From contig NZ_JAPJZI010000001.1 in the NCBI RefSeq assembly GCF_027944115.1, positions 744,001 to 808,000 of the forward strand: 64,000 nt of DNA, given 5' to 3'. The notes under the pieces were generated by a model, which saw nothing but the letters and a program-made list of their open reading frames with translations, did not search any database and was not told the DNA's origin. The first letter of the stretch is position 1; the number at the start of each line of letters is the position of its first letter. Origin of the DNA: Hoeflea prorocentri (GTDB lineage Bacteria; Pseudomonadota; Alphaproteobacteria; Rhizobiales; Rhizobiaceae). A program made the translations under genes and the position numbers. Below, in pieces: positions 26,765-35,616 of this stretch.

Positions 26765-28042
26765 TTGGAGAGGACCGGCAGGCTCAGTCGTTTTTACTGG
26801 GACATCGTCTATCGCGACGATGCCAGCGCGTCGTTTTGCTGGGCGTGCGGCCTGTTCGCCGTCTTTCTGCTCTTTCCGGGTGGAGGCAGCGGAGGCTCGA
26901 TCGTCGGCATCGGCATATGGCTCTTTGCACTTTTGAACTGGGCATTTGACCGGCGCGGCAGACACTTCGATGAGATTGAGCGACCGATCATTGCGGCCTT
27001 CTCGGCCTATTGTCTGGTCATGGTGGTGTTCGCGGTTAGCCATCATGTCGTCCATGGCAGCAAGGGTGGCTTCGGCGCGGTTTACGGCAATCTCCTCTTC
27101 ATTTTTTTCGCGCCGGTGATGCCGGTTTTGCGCCAAGCGGTGAGGCCCTACTGGCTTGAGACGTTTTTTGCCGCCAATGCCTGTGGGGCAATCCTCGCGG
27201 TCCTGATCATGGTCATTGGCGGGCCGTTTTCGCAGGAGCTGTTGCGTGGTGCGCTAAGCGGAAACCCGCTGATCCTGGCGCTTGGCGCCGTGGTGTCGGG
27301 GCTTTTATGCGTGCATGGCCTGCTCTTCTTCAAAGGCAGGATGCGTTTGCTGCTTGCCATCGGTGCTCTGGCCGCGCTCTACGCGCTCGTGAGTTCGGGA
27401 AGCAGGGGGCCGCTTCTTGCCTACTGCATCACGCTCGCAGCCTACGCGCTTGTCATGGGGTATCGCTATTTTGGCCTTCGCTTCATGGCGGTGCGGGCGG
27501 GTATTGCCGCCCTGATCGTTGCGCTTCTGGCCGTCGGCGTCATCAAAGCGGATCCGGAACTGACGAACCGGATCGAGCTGGCAATCGAGCGGATTTCAAA
27601 CCCTGATGGGGAAGCCGTTGGCGAACAGTCCATATCTGTGCGCCTTGCGCTTTACCGCGCCGGGCTCTCGGCCTTTGGCGAGCGGCCCCTGACCGGCTAC
27701 GGAAGGCAGAACGTCATGCAAACAGCGGCTTTGCACGATCCGCAGCAGGGCGCCCGTTTTTCCTTTTCCCATCTGCACAATGGTTATCTGACAGACCTTG
27801 TCGCCTCGGGCATTCTCGGGCTCGTCACGCTGCTCGCCGTCTTTCTCGTGCCGCTCTACGTTCTGCGCAAGGCGCCGCCGGTTGTCTTCGGGGCGCTTTT
27901 TTGCACCGTGCTTTCCTACATGCTCTACGGTATGAGCAATCTCTTGTTCTATCACGATGTCTCGACGCTTTATTATCTCTCGCTGATCACCGCTTTTTGT
28001 GTTCTGGCGCGACTGCCGGAGCGGGGCGGGGAGGTCTATTGA
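26765..28042 (+). CDS. O-antigen ligase/polymerase-like membrane protein (WaaL/Wzy family)
   Basis: This 425-residue protein has about 10-12 hydrophobic segments. The frame opens with a TTG at 26765 after a GGAGAAG site; the first internal Met comes much later, so TTG is the best start. The family loop is recognisable as RLALYRAGLSAFGERPLTGYGRQNV ... FSHLHNGYLTDLVASGILGL, with the conserved Arg and the H-x-N-G block that lies in the large periplasmic loop of WaaL/Wzy. It opens the polysaccharide locus. Since a Wzm/Wzt exporter is present, ligation of the finished glycan to lipid A-core (WaaL role) is favoured over polymerisation. Confidence 0.82.
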   Translation: MERTGRLSRFYWDIVYRDDASASFCWACGLFAVFLLFPGGGSGGSIVGIGIWLFALLNWAFDRRGRHFDEIERPIIAAFSAYCLVMVVFAVSHHVVHGSKGGFGAVYGNLLFIFFAPVMPVLRQAVRPYWLETFFAANACGAILAVLIMVIGGPFSQELLRGALSGNPLILALGAVVSGLLCVHGLLFFKGRMRLLLAIGALAALYALVSSGSRGPLLAYCITLAAYALVMGYRYFGLRFMAVRAGIAALIVALLAVGVIKADPELTNRIELAIERISNPDGEAVGEQSISVRLALYRAGLSAFGERPLTGYGRQNVMQTAALHDPQQGARFSFSHLHNGYLTDLVASGILGLVTLLAVFLVPLYVLRKAPPVVFGALFCTVLSYMLYGMSNLLFYHDVSTLYYLSLITAFCVLARLPERGGEVY

Positions 28043-28351
28043 GGGCGGGGTGATACCTTTGTTTTTTTTCGCTCACGGCCGTTCCGCCGCTACGCGGCTG
28101 GCCTGCGCGGGCACGCCGCATAAGCGGCGACGGCCGGTCGGCCTTGCGAAGCGCTCAGCGCTTCGAACTCCTTTCTCTTGCAAGGTAATTCCAGGGGAAC
28201 AGAAGACGGTTCGCAGCACCGCAAGCGCGACTGTGCGCCGGGCCTTATGGCCCGCCCCGTCCGGAGCCAGCGCCGAAGACGCGTGCGGCGTGAGGACAAA
28301 ACCAATCAAAGACGCAGCGGCGATGCGGCCGTGAGCGCTGAAAAATTTTCA
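28043..28351. repeat. Palindrome-rich mosaic intergenic region
   Basis: About 309 gene-free bases lie between convergent genes, packed with hairpins. These include GCCGC-TAC-GCGGC (28086-28098) and GCCGC-ATAA-GCGGC (28115-28128). A perfect 9-1-9 palindrome, CGAAGCGCT-C-AGCGCTTCG, lies at 28147-28165, inside a CCTTG/CAAGG outer stem (28142-28146 with 28181-28185). CGGGCC-TTAT-GGCCCG lies at 28239-28254. The arrangement looks like an intergenic mosaic element of the RIME type described in rhizobia, but I cannot match it to a named family. It may also serve as a two-way transcription terminator. Confidence 0.5.
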
Positions 28352-28891
28352 CTATCGCCCGAAAACAGCCGCAACCGTCTTCATGCAAATCCTCAAATCC
28401 AGCGCCATCGACTGACTGTCGATATATTCCCGGTCCACAGCGGCCAGTTCCTGCGGCCGGGACATGTCGATACCGCGGATCTGCGCGAGGCCCGTGACGC
28501 CGGGCCGCACGCTGAAGACATCAAGACGCCGCCGCGCCGCGATCAGCTCATCCTGGCTGGGCAGGCAGGGGCGGGGGCCGACAAGGCTCATATGCCCGGC
28601 GAGAATATTGAAGGCCTGCGGCAGTTCATCCAGCTTCGTGCGCCGCAAAAACCCGCCAAACCGCGTATAGGCATCTACCGTGATCTCATGTGTCCCGCGA
28701 TGCGGCGTGCCCTTGCGCATCGTCCGCAGCTTCCAGATTGTGAAGGGTTTTTCGTTACGCCCGAGCCGCCGCTGCCCGAAAAGCGGGTTGCCGGGGGTTT
28801 CGAGACGGATAAGAGCGGCAAGGAGCAGGATGAGTGGCCACAGGAGGACGATGATGGCCAGGGAGACGACGATGTCAGCGGGGCGTTTCAT
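28352..28891 (-). CDS. Undecaprenyl-phosphate sugar phosphotransferase (PglC/WcaJ C-terminal type)
   Basis: I choose the ATG at 28891 (179 residues, beginning [11 protein letters not shown]), which overlaps the upstream glycosyltransferase stop by 17 bases. One N-terminal membrane helix ([21 protein letters not shown]) is followed by the monotopic phosphoglycosyl transferase core. Conserved blocks are FTIWKLRTM, the catalytic DE in [19 protein letters not shown] and [13 protein letters not shown]. This minimal form moves a sugar-1-phosphate from UDP-sugar to undecaprenyl phosphate, the initiating step of glycan assembly. The WbpM-like dehydratase in the same locus could supply its UDP-sugar. 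Confidence 0.9.
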   Translation of the reverse strand: MKRPADIVVSLAIIVLLWPLILLLAALIRLETPGNPLFGQRRLGRNEKPFTIWKLRTMRKGTPHRGTHEITVDAYTRFGGFLRRTKLDELPQAFNILAGHMSLVGPRPCLPSQDELIAARRRLDVFSVRPGVTGLAQIRGIDMSRPQELAAVDREYIDSQSMALDLRICMKTVAAVFGR

Positions 28892-29996
28892 TGAGGACTT
28901 GCCGGTAGAGTTCGAAATAACGCCGGCCCATTGTTTCTGCGCGGAGGTGTTCCTCATATCGCTTTCTCGCAGCTGCGCCAAACGACGCCTGCAGATCGCC
29001 GTCTGATGCCAATACATTCATCTTTTCGGCAAGTGCGTCCGGGTCATCTGGGGGGATAACAAAGCCGGTTTCACCGTCACTGTTCACGTAGCTTGTACCT
29101 GTTCCAATATCACAACTGATCATCGGTTTTCCGAACATTGCCGCCTCGACCAGCGAGAGCCCGAAAGCTTCGGAACGCTTGTTTGACGGAAAAGCGAAAC
29201 CGCTGCAAAGCCTTAGAAGAGCAACCTTGTCTTCTTCCTTGATGGAGCCGACCAGGTGAACATGATCGAGGCCTTGCTGTTTCATTTGGGCCTTAAGCTT
29301 GGTTTTCTCAGGCCCGGAACCTGCAATTACAATGCGTGAGTGTGTTTTGGCGGCGGCGCGCAGGAGCGTTTCGAGACCTTTGTAATGGCGTAATACGCCG
29401 GTGAACAGGAAGAAATCACTTCCGAAACGCGTCTTCCAATGCTGTAGTCTCTCGGCCGAAACATCGGGGTAGGCGGCTTCATCAAGCCCGAGCGGGATAA
29501 TGGTTGTCTTGTCCTGACAAGCTCTTAATACCTTGCTTGATACAAGGTAATTCGGTGACGTTGCGACGATTGCATCGACGCGCGAAAGCAGACGATCGCG
29601 CAAGGGCCTGTAAGCGGTCTCCAAAACGGGATTTGCGAGCGCATCCGAATGGTAAGTCAGCACAATTGGTTTTCGAACCCGAGAGGCCAACACAATTGCA
29701 TCCATGAACGGCCACGGGAAATGCAGGTGGACGATGTCAGCCTCCGCCGCCAGACGCCGGAACGGCCCGAGGCAGCTGAACGAAAAATCCGTGGAGGCAA
29801 AAGAACCAGTTCGTCGGACCTTATGCAGTGTTTGCGTGCCGCGCAGTGCCGGGCCCTCGGGATTCCCGGGGGTCAGTGACAAGACGTGGTGTTCTGCTCC
29901 AAGGTGAACCGAGTGCTCTGCAATCGCATCAATACTGCGCTCCACGCCGCCGAACGTATCGGGCCAATAGGTTTTGAAGAAGTGGAGGATGCGCAT
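28875..29996 (-). CDS. Glycosyltransferase family 4
   Basis: This 373-residue GT-B fold enzyme has the N-terminal glycine-rich region FKTYWPDTFGGVERSI and the C-terminal donor site SEAFGLSLVEAAMFGKP, with the E-x7-E motif of retaining GT4 enzymes. LFTGVLRHYKGLETLL marks the start of the donor domain at about residue 195. It likely adds a hexose or deoxyhexose during repeat-unit synthesis at the inner face of the membrane. Its stop overlaps the sugar phosphotransferase start, showing a tight operon. Acceptor and donor are not predictable. Confidence 0.9.
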   Translation of the reverse strand: MRILHFFKTYWPDTFGGVERSIDAIAEHSVHLGAEHHVLSLTPGNPEGPALRGTQTLHKVRRTGSFASTDFSFSCLGPFRRLAAEADIVHLHFPWPFMDAIVLASRVRKPIVLTYHSDALANPVLETAYRPLRDRLLSRVDAIVATSPNYLVSSKVLRACQDKTTIIPLGLDEAAYPDVSAERLQHWKTRFGSDFFLFTGVLRHYKGLETLLRAAAKTHSRIVIAGSGPEKTKLKAQMKQQGLDHVHLVGSIKEEDKVALLRLCSGFAFPSNKRSEAFGLSLVEAAMFGKPMISCDIGTGTSYVNSDGETGFVIPPDDPDALAEKMNVLASDGDLQASFGAAARKRYEEHLRAETMGRRYFELYRQVLNETPR

Positions 29997-30085
29997 AATA
30001 CTCTCAAAGCTTGTATTGTCGTATCCTTACTTGAGGCAACGGCCAACACGCAATGAGCATCTGGCAGTGTTGTGGACTTGTTCGA

Positions 30086-31222
30086 TTAGCTTGAGTTTGC
30101 TTGACGATGGCGGTCGATCACGTCCTGAAACAAGGACAACATTTCATCGGCGGTTTTAGACCAGGAAAAGCGTGCTGCGTTTTCACGGGCGTGGCTACTC
30201 AATTCGGCATGAAGCGCATCATCATTCCAAAGACGCTGCCAGCCGCGTGCTATGTCGTGAGGATCGTGTGGATCAACCAGCAGGCCGGCCTTTCCAGCCA
30301 CCTCGGGCATGGAGGACACATTGCTGGTTAGTGCCGGGACGCCATAAGAGCCGGCCTCAATTATTGGCAGTCCAAAGCCCTCATATAGGGAAGGCATAGC
30401 GAGAAAGCGCGCGTCTTTGTAAAGCCGTGCAAGTTCAGCGTCGCTGACATAGCCGAGAGCCTGGACACAATCGGCGAGGTTGTACCGGTCTATGAGGTCA
30501 CCGAGCTCTGCATGCCTCCACCCTTTGCCGCCCGCGATGAGAAGTCTTCCCGCAAGGTGACCGGCGGCTCTTGATATGGCGATCGCCTTGAGCAGGCTCT
30601 GAAGGTTCTTTCTTGGTTCGATCGTGCCGACGAATAGGGCATAGTCGCCATCACGTTGATACTCACCGCCTTTGTTTGTCTTGATATCAGTCGTGACCGA
30701 CACACCCGGGTAGATGACGTGCACTTTTTCCGTGAATTGCGGGTATCGCTCAAGAATGTCGTCACGGGTTGACTTTGAGACGGCAACAATGACGTCGGCT
30801 CGTCTCATAGCGTGCGGAGCAAGAATGCGGTCCGCAAGCCAACCTAAGCGGCGCATCGTTTGCGGATGCTTGGCCCAGACCAGATCGTGGATTGTGACGA
30901 CACAGGGGATTGATCGATTGAGACCAATCGGCACTCGGTGGGCTGGGCCCCAAAAAATGTCGGGGCCGGTTTTGTTAACACTGCGGGGCAGACTCGTACC
31001 AGACCATAAAACGCGGTTAATTCCACCACCTTTGTCCCAGTATCTGTTCTCCGCTTCATGGATTTCTTTCGGAATAATTTTTGGCTTTTGAGGCCAATAG
31101 AGCGTAATCTTTGTATCTCTTTGAGCGGCCGTATGACAAGTTTCTAAGATGGTGCGTCCTATTCCGTTTCGGTAGGAAAGCAGGTTGCGGGCATCTACTG
31201 ATAGGCGTGTCAAAGTCGACAT
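30086..31222 (-). CDS. Glycosyltransferase family 4 (mannosyltransferase-like)
   Basis: This 378-residue GT-B enzyme has the acceptor-side motif VDARNLLSYRNGIGR and the H-D-L block TIHDLVWAKHP. Its donor domain begins YALFVGTIEPRKNL, and the E-x7-E site is YEGFGLPIIEAGSYGVP. This layout is typical of GT4 mannosyltransferases of the WbaZ/MtfB kind that use GDP-mannose. ManC in the same locus would supply GDP-mannose, which strengthens the guess. The gene is 89 bases upstream of the next glycosyltransferase on the same strand, and GC content begins to fall around its 5' end. Confidence 0.88.
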   Translation of the reverse strand: MSTLTRLSVDARNLLSYRNGIGRTILETCHTAAQRDTKITLYWPQKPKIIPKEIHEAENRYWDKGGGINRVLWSGTSLPRSVNKTGPDIFWGPAHRVPIGLNRSIPCVVTIHDLVWAKHPQTMRRLGWLADRILAPHAMRRADVIVAVSKSTRDDILERYPQFTEKVHVIYPGVSVTTDIKTNKGGEYQRDGDYALFVGTIEPRKNLQSLLKAIAISRAAGHLAGRLLIAGGKGWRHAELGDLIDRYNLADCVQALGYVSDAELARLYKDARFLAMPSLYEGFGLPIIEAGSYGVPALTSNVSSMPEVAGKAGLLVDPHDPHDIARGWQRLWNDDALHAELSSHARENAARFSWSKTADEMLSLFQDVIDRHRQANSS

Positions 31223-31263
31223 TTTATTGAGGTGACTTCTTATAAATAGCCCAAGGACTCGTT

Positions 31264-31512
31264 TTAAAAATACCGTGTTGGAAGATCACCATTTTGCATT
31301 CCAGCATGGACGAGTGTTGTCACGATAATGCGATCTAGATGCAGATGTAATTCAGCTTGGTAGCTCCAAACCTGCTGCGTCAACACAATTGTATTCGTAT
31401 GTGGAAAACCGATCAGTTTGCGCAAGTTTTGAGAGTTGTGGCATCCTGTCACGATTGCTATTTTGGTTTTCCGCGAGGTCGACAATTTGTAGCGCTGAAT
31501 ATTGGATTTCAA
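31264..31512 (-). CDS. Small hypothetical ORF, possibly a gene remnant
   Basis: An 82-codon frame lies in the otherwise empty stretch between a glycosyltransferase and the methyltransferase. The middle part (KIAIVTGCHNSQNL ... HTNTIVLTQQVWSYQ) looks protein-like, with alternating hydrophobic strands, but I recognise no family. There is no ribosome site before the ATG at 31512. It may be the tail of a decayed polysaccharide gene rather than a functional one. Confidence 0.25.
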   Translation of the reverse strand: MKSNIQRYKLSTSRKTKIAIVTGCHNSQNLRKLIGFPHTNTIVLTQQVWSYQAELHLHLDRIIVTTLVHAGMQNGDLPTRYF

Positions 31513-31518
31513 TTTTCG

Positions 31519-32172
31519 ATGTTTAATCTCGATAGTGTTTCGAAATCAGAACTGGCTATGACCGAACTAATAGCCGATGTAGAGGGTTGGTGCACCCCTC
31601 ACAAGGCTTGCTTGCTCAATCAAATCGCAATCCAGCCAGATATACACAAAAGTATAGAAATTGGCATCTATGCGGGAAAGTCCTTTTTTCCGGTTTGTGC
31701 GGCGTATAAAGAAAAGGGCTATGGTAAGCACTATGGGATCGAGGCTTGGAGCAATGAAGTAGCAATAGAAACAGTCACAACCGCTGTAAATGATGAATGG
31801 TGGAGCAAAGTAGACATAGTCTTGATGAAGGAAAAATTTCTCAAGAAGTTGTTGGAAGAGAATTTATTTAATTATGCGGCTATTGTTGAAAGTGACTCTA
31901 ATTCTGCTTACGGGCTATTCGCGTCGGCTCGATACGAAAAGACAATAGATTTACTTCATATTGACGGTGCGCATTCTGTTCAGCAAAGCCTAAATGATGT
32001 CGTGAAATGGAGTAGTCTAGTCAAGCCAGGTGGGTATATATTTCTTGACGATATTGACTGGCCATCAGTGAAACTGGCGCGCACTTTTCTGCAGCAAATA
32101 GGAGAAGAGGTTTATAGTATATCGGACCCAGCTAGATCGGATCATTTTTCAGTCTTCAAGCTTGACATTTGA
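31519..32172 (+). CDS. Class I SAM-dependent methyltransferase (Methyltransf_24-like)
   Basis: From the ATG at 31519 the product has 217 residues; an alternative ATG is at 31558, and neither has a clear ribosome site. The SAM-binding glycine loop is SIEIGIYAGKSFFPV, the acidic end of strand 2 is YGIEAW, and strand 4 to 5 reads LLHIDGAHSVQQSLNDV ... LVKPGGYIFLDDIDW. These match the CmcI/Methyltransf_24 type found in surface-glycan loci, where they methylate sugars. The codon use is strongly AT-rich compared with neighbours at 20-28 kb. It is the only plus-strand gene in its neighbourhood, consistent with a separately acquired cassette. Confidence 0.75.
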   Translation: MFNLDSVSKSELAMTELIADVEGWCTPHKACLLNQIAIQPDIHKSIEIGIYAGKSFFPVCAAYKEKGYGKHYGIEAWSNEVAIETVTTAVNDEWWSKVDIVLMKEKFLKKLLEENLFNYAAIVESDSNSAYGLFASARYEKTIDLLHIDGAHSVQQSLNDVVKWSSLVKPGGYIFLDDIDWPSVKLARTFLQQIGEEVYSISDPARSDHFSVFKLDI

Positions 32173-32431
32173 CAATCAAAGCCCTGCTTTTCTTGCGCCA
32201 ATTTGATATTGGTTACCTTTTGCGTGCTTCATCAACGCAGATGTTTGCCAGTTGGTTTCCATTAAATTTTAATAAAACCCCTCTGTTTACTGGCGGCGGG
32301 TGACAAAATCTTCGGGTTTTATTCGATCTTCTCCTTCAATCTCAATATGCTAATGCGTTCTAGTATTTCTTATTACTATCATAAGTCAATTTTTCCGATG
32401 AATTGTTTTCGATAATACTGTTGTGTTTGCC

Positions 32432-33163
32432 TCAGTGATCAGTTGACGAGACACATTCGGCGATTTTTCCTAATTCTAGAGAAATTCTCTTATCCGTTAT
32501 TCTATTTAGCAATTCTGTATTATGCGATGCACATACGAAGGCTTCGTTCCTTTCCACAAAACTCTGAAGTCTGGCCTCCGCCTTTTCATAAAACCCCTCA
32601 TCCGCGACACCAATCCACTCATCGAGCAGTAGGATGTCTGACGGCTCGACCGTGTTAATCGCAAATTGAAGGCGACTAAGCATTCCTGGTGAATAAGTTG
32701 CGACGGGCATGTCAAAAAAATCTCCTAGCTCTGAGAAATGGTGCACATTAGATATAAATTCGTTCTGAGAAAGGGTCTTTATACCGAGCAGTCCGAATTG
32801 CATTTCGGCGTTGCGACGGCCCGAAAGTGCGCTTGAAAGACCTGCGCCGACATCTAATAGCACCCGTGTGTCGCAAAACAGATCAAGGGTGCCTGATGCT
32901 AGCGGAATCAAACCGCTAAGTAGGCGCAACAAAGTTGTTTTGCCGCTACCGTTTGAACCAACAATGCCAATCCTGTCGCCTCGTCGAATTTCCAATGACA
33001 CTTCCTTGAGTGCACGCAGCTTCAAAGTTCCCATAGGTGTCACAAAAATGCGCGGATCTTCAAGTTTTTGTCCTCGACTCCGATAACCACGCAGTGGGAT
33101 CTCGACAGTAGCTTTTTTAAGGCGAACGATCACCTCGCCGTAGTTTTGTTTACCGCCCTTCAT
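32432..33163 (-). CDS. wzt: Polysaccharide export ABC transporter ATP-binding protein (Wzt/KpsT-like, short form)
   Basis: I prefer the ATG at 33163 (243 residues), since homology-like sequence starts about 10 residues later; an upstream ATG at 33280 would overlap wzm by 73 bases. Walker A is VGSNGSGKTT. The signature has the Wzt form YSPGMLSRLQFAI and Walker B is ILLLDEWIGVADEGF. The protein ends soon after the H-loop (CASHNTELL). It thus lacks the C-terminal carbohydrate-binding domain of the long Wzt proteins that recognise a methyl or phosphate chain terminus. It pairs with the permease gene 44 bases upstream to export a finished glycan across the inner membrane. Confidence 0.85.
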   Translation of the reverse strand: MKGGKQNYGEVIVRLKKATVEIPLRGYRSRGQKLEDPRIFVTPMGTLKLRALKEVSLEIRRGDRIGIVGSNGSGKTTLLRLLSGLIPLASGTLDLFCDTRVLLDVGAGLSSALSGRRNAEMQFGLLGIKTLSQNEFISNVHHFSELGDFFDMPVATYSPGMLSRLQFAINTVEPSDILLLDEWIGVADEGFYEKAEARLQSFVERNEAFVCASHNTELLNRITDKRISLELGKIAECVSSTDH

Positions 33164-33207
33164 TTTGAGCACTCTGTTGGTTCCGTATATCTGCCCAGTG
33201 CATTGTA

Positions 33208-34065
33208 CTAGGATACCCACCCATAAACCATGGATATTCTCTGGCGGCGATGGACTACTTTCAAGGAGAGAAAACCACATGCCACCAGTCCAATAGCGAC
33301 CAATAGCGATAACACGGGAAGCTCTCCGTTGATCACTGGTACCCTAACAATTTGTAGTAGGTGGTATATTGGATTAAATTCCGCGATCCATCTATGATCT
33401 GAAAGTCTGTCTGCGGTGTAGAATATTGGTGTAATAAGAAAAATTAGAAGCAGAATCTGTGGTAAGAAACCCCTCAGAATCCTCAATTTGTCGAAGATGA
33501 ATGCGGCGGTTGGTGCCCATATCAACACTATAACAAAATTAAATAAAACGCCAATTAACATCGCTGTGAAGTTAGCCGTTAAAAGAATAGCATAGTTTAC
33601 TGCCAGAATAGCCACTAGTGCAGCAGCTAGTCGAGATACCAAGCCAACTGCATAATCGAAAGTGTCAACTAGGTAGATAAGCAAGCTGGACAGAGCCGGG
33701 AAGCCTATGTAACGAGTTGCCCGTTCACTCGCATTTGCCATTCTTGAAATGCTCGCCGCCAACGTTTGCCAAATGGCAAATGAGATACTGAAATAAGGGA
33801 TGAATGTTGGAATGGGTTCGTTGAACACGGTTGCCATCACCAAGCCAAGCACTGCTATGTGCAGAAGTGTAGAAATAAACGGTCCGCTGATACCTAGCCC
33901 TGTTCCTCGACGCATTTCTGCGATCTCAGCCTGATGAAGCATTGCGGCTAGTTTTCTTTGGCGAAATGCTAGAGCTATATCGACGTAGAGGCTGCGTTCA
34001 ATCCAAGGAACTTGACGTAAATGAGTGTCCACGCCGATAGTTTCATGTCGTTGGCGCGATGCCAT
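33208..34065 (-). CDS. wzm: Polysaccharide export ABC transporter permease (Wzm/KpsM-like)
   Basis: This 285-residue ABC-2 type permease has about six membrane segments. The cytoplasmic N terminus ends with IALAFRQRKLAAMLHQAEIAEMRRGTG, followed by TM1 (ISGPFISTLLHIAVLGLVMATVF). The block LRGFLPQILLLIFLITPIFYTADRL and the closing NPIYHLLQIVRVP are family hallmarks of Wzm/KpsM exporters. It is followed by the matching ATPase gene on the same strand. The DNA is AT-rich relative to the rest of the window. Export of undecaprenol-linked glycan is inferred from the family. Confidence 0.87.
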   Translation of the reverse strand: MASRQRHETIGVDTHLRQVPWIERSLYVDIALAFRQRKLAAMLHQAEIAEMRRGTGLGISGPFISTLLHIAVLGLVMATVFNEPIPTFIPYFSISFAIWQTLAASISRMANASERATRYIGFPALSSLLIYLVDTFDYAVGLVSRLAAALVAILAVNYAILLTANFTAMLIGVLFNFVIVLIWAPTAAFIFDKLRILRGFLPQILLLIFLITPIFYTADRLSDHRWIAEFNPIYHLLQIVRVPVINGELPVLSLLVAIGLVACGFLSLKVVHRRQRISMVYGWVS

Positions 34066-34299
34066 TTAAGCTTGCTCCTTTTATTTCATGAAGTTCAGCG
34101 GCTAACCCTCAAAGCTTCTGCAGTAAACAGTGCAGTTTGCTTCTACGTTGAAGTTGTTTTGGGTCTCTGGTTTGGGCTTGTCCGCTATATGATGAACACA
34201 CTGAGCAAGCTCCAAAAGAAAGCCGACGTTAGAAACTGAAAGATTGGGCAAATATCCTCCGCTTGGGCTGCTTGGATGTTAAGGTCTGAAATGCCCATT

Positions 34300-35616
34300 T
34301 CAGTTCTCAACCAACCCTTTGCATATCTCTGCATAAAGTCTTGATCGCGATTCAATATTGTATTTCCGGGCATAATTACTTCGTGCCTTTACGCGATGTT
34401 CCTGCGCACCATCTTCTCTCAGCAGGATTTGAGATAGTTCAAAATGGTTTCCGATTTCAAAATAGCTGATCCCTCCTTGTGCGTATTTTCCCAACTCACG
34501 AAAAGCATGGTTTCGGGAACAGTAGATTGGTTTTTCAAGGTCGAGGGCAACGGCGGCTGGTCCCGATGAAGTTTGGCCGACCTCAGCATAAGGAAGAATT
34601 ATTGAGTCACAGGCTTGCATCAGACAGTTAAACTCCTCATTCGCAGGAGTTCCACAGAAACTTACCCGGTTGGCAATTTGCTCGATTCTTTTGCTGGTTT
34701 CCCGGGTGTTGTGAGATTCGATGTTTGTCGTAATGAGGTTTAGCAACTTACTGATGTATGGCTGGTCGGTACTATTTTCAACAATGCCTTCTGGGTGCAA
34801 TCCCCCAACAATTAAAAGATGAAAATCCTCCGGCAACAGGTCGAGAGCTCTAATTGCTGTTTCTACTCCTTTGTATGGCGAGAGAAACCCGAAAGATCCG
34901 ATGACCCTCTTTCCCTTAATTCCGTATTGCTTCTCTATAGTGCGGCGAATTGTCGAATTTCTGTACCGCCTTTTCATATTATCACTTAAAAAAGAAAGTG
35001 GCATATGGTGAATTGACCTACTTGGTATTCCAAAAAGCTCAAACTTCTTGGCTTCACGTTGCGTTTGTACGATGTGTGCAAACCTGTTTGGGTTTGATAA
35101 AATCATTTTAAACAACTTTGAAAAAAAGTAGTTTCTGTATCGTGACTTGATTAAATCCTTAAGCGCTCTTGGGCTCGTGAAAAACAGCTTAGCGTTTTTC
35201 TCCGCCGGCGGCACCGTGTGATACGTTATAATTACTTTCTTTGCGTGATTGAGGATGGCGGATATGTTTCGCCATATTTTGATTTGATCTGATCCGTATA
35301 GGCCTGGTTCAAGTTGCAGATTTACAACATCCGCTTCTTTGACTTTCTCTACGATTTCGAAAACTGCTCGCTTCGAGAGCTTTTTTGCGTAGTGCCCGGC
35401 AGATTTAAGGACGTCGACTGGAACTGGCGAGATATCAACTTCGCATAGGCCAAGTGTCTTTAATGGCTCCTCTAGATGTTCTACGTATTGTGCAATTCCA
35501 CAAGGACGCTGATAACTTGAAACAATCAACAGTCTGGGTTTCGAGTTGGATTGCGCGGTTCCGATGGTGCCAGGTTTCTTGGTTTCGGTTTCAATTGCGC
35601 TGTTACTGTTCAACAT
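34300..35616 (-). CDS. Glycosyltransferase (GT4-like)
   Basis: From the ATG at 35616 (GGA eight bases before) the product has 438 residues; in-frame ATGs farther up have no support. The N-terminal part reads RLLIVSSYQRPCGIAQYVEHL, with the glycine-rich acceptor loop. The donor domain starts at GSFGFLSPYKGVETAIRAL. The donor-site region is LPYAEVGQTSSGPAAVALDLEKP, where the usual E-x7-E pattern is altered to a S-S-G-P-A form seen in some GT4 enzymes. It is probably one of the repeat-unit transferases. The gene is AT-rich and stands about 230 bases upstream of wzm. Confidence 0.8.
   Translation of the reverse strand: MLNSNSAIETETKKPGTIGTAQSNSKPRLLIVSSYQRPCGIAQYVEHLEEPLKTLGLCEVDISPVPVDVLKSAGHYAKKLSKRAVFEIVEKVKEADVVNLQLEPGLYGSDQIKIWRNISAILNHAKKVIITYHTVPPAEKNAKLFFTSPRALKDLIKSRYRNYFFSKLFKMILSNPNRFAHIVQTQREAKKFELFGIPSRSIHHMPLSFLSDNMKRRYRNSTIRRTIEKQYGIKGKRVIGSFGFLSPYKGVETAIRALDLLPEDFHLLIVGGLHPEGIVENSTDQPYISKLLNLITTNIESHNTRETSKRIEQIANRVSFCGTPANEEFNCLMQACDSIILPYAEVGQTSSGPAAVALDLEKPIYCSRNHAFRELGKYAQGGISYFEIGNHFELSQILLREDGAQEHRVKARSNYARKYNIESRSRLYAEICKGLVEN

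Noticed and set aside
34066-34299. Small frames between wzm and the glycosyltransferase
   Set aside because: No ribosome site and no protein-like pattern; they look like random frames in AT-rich spacer.
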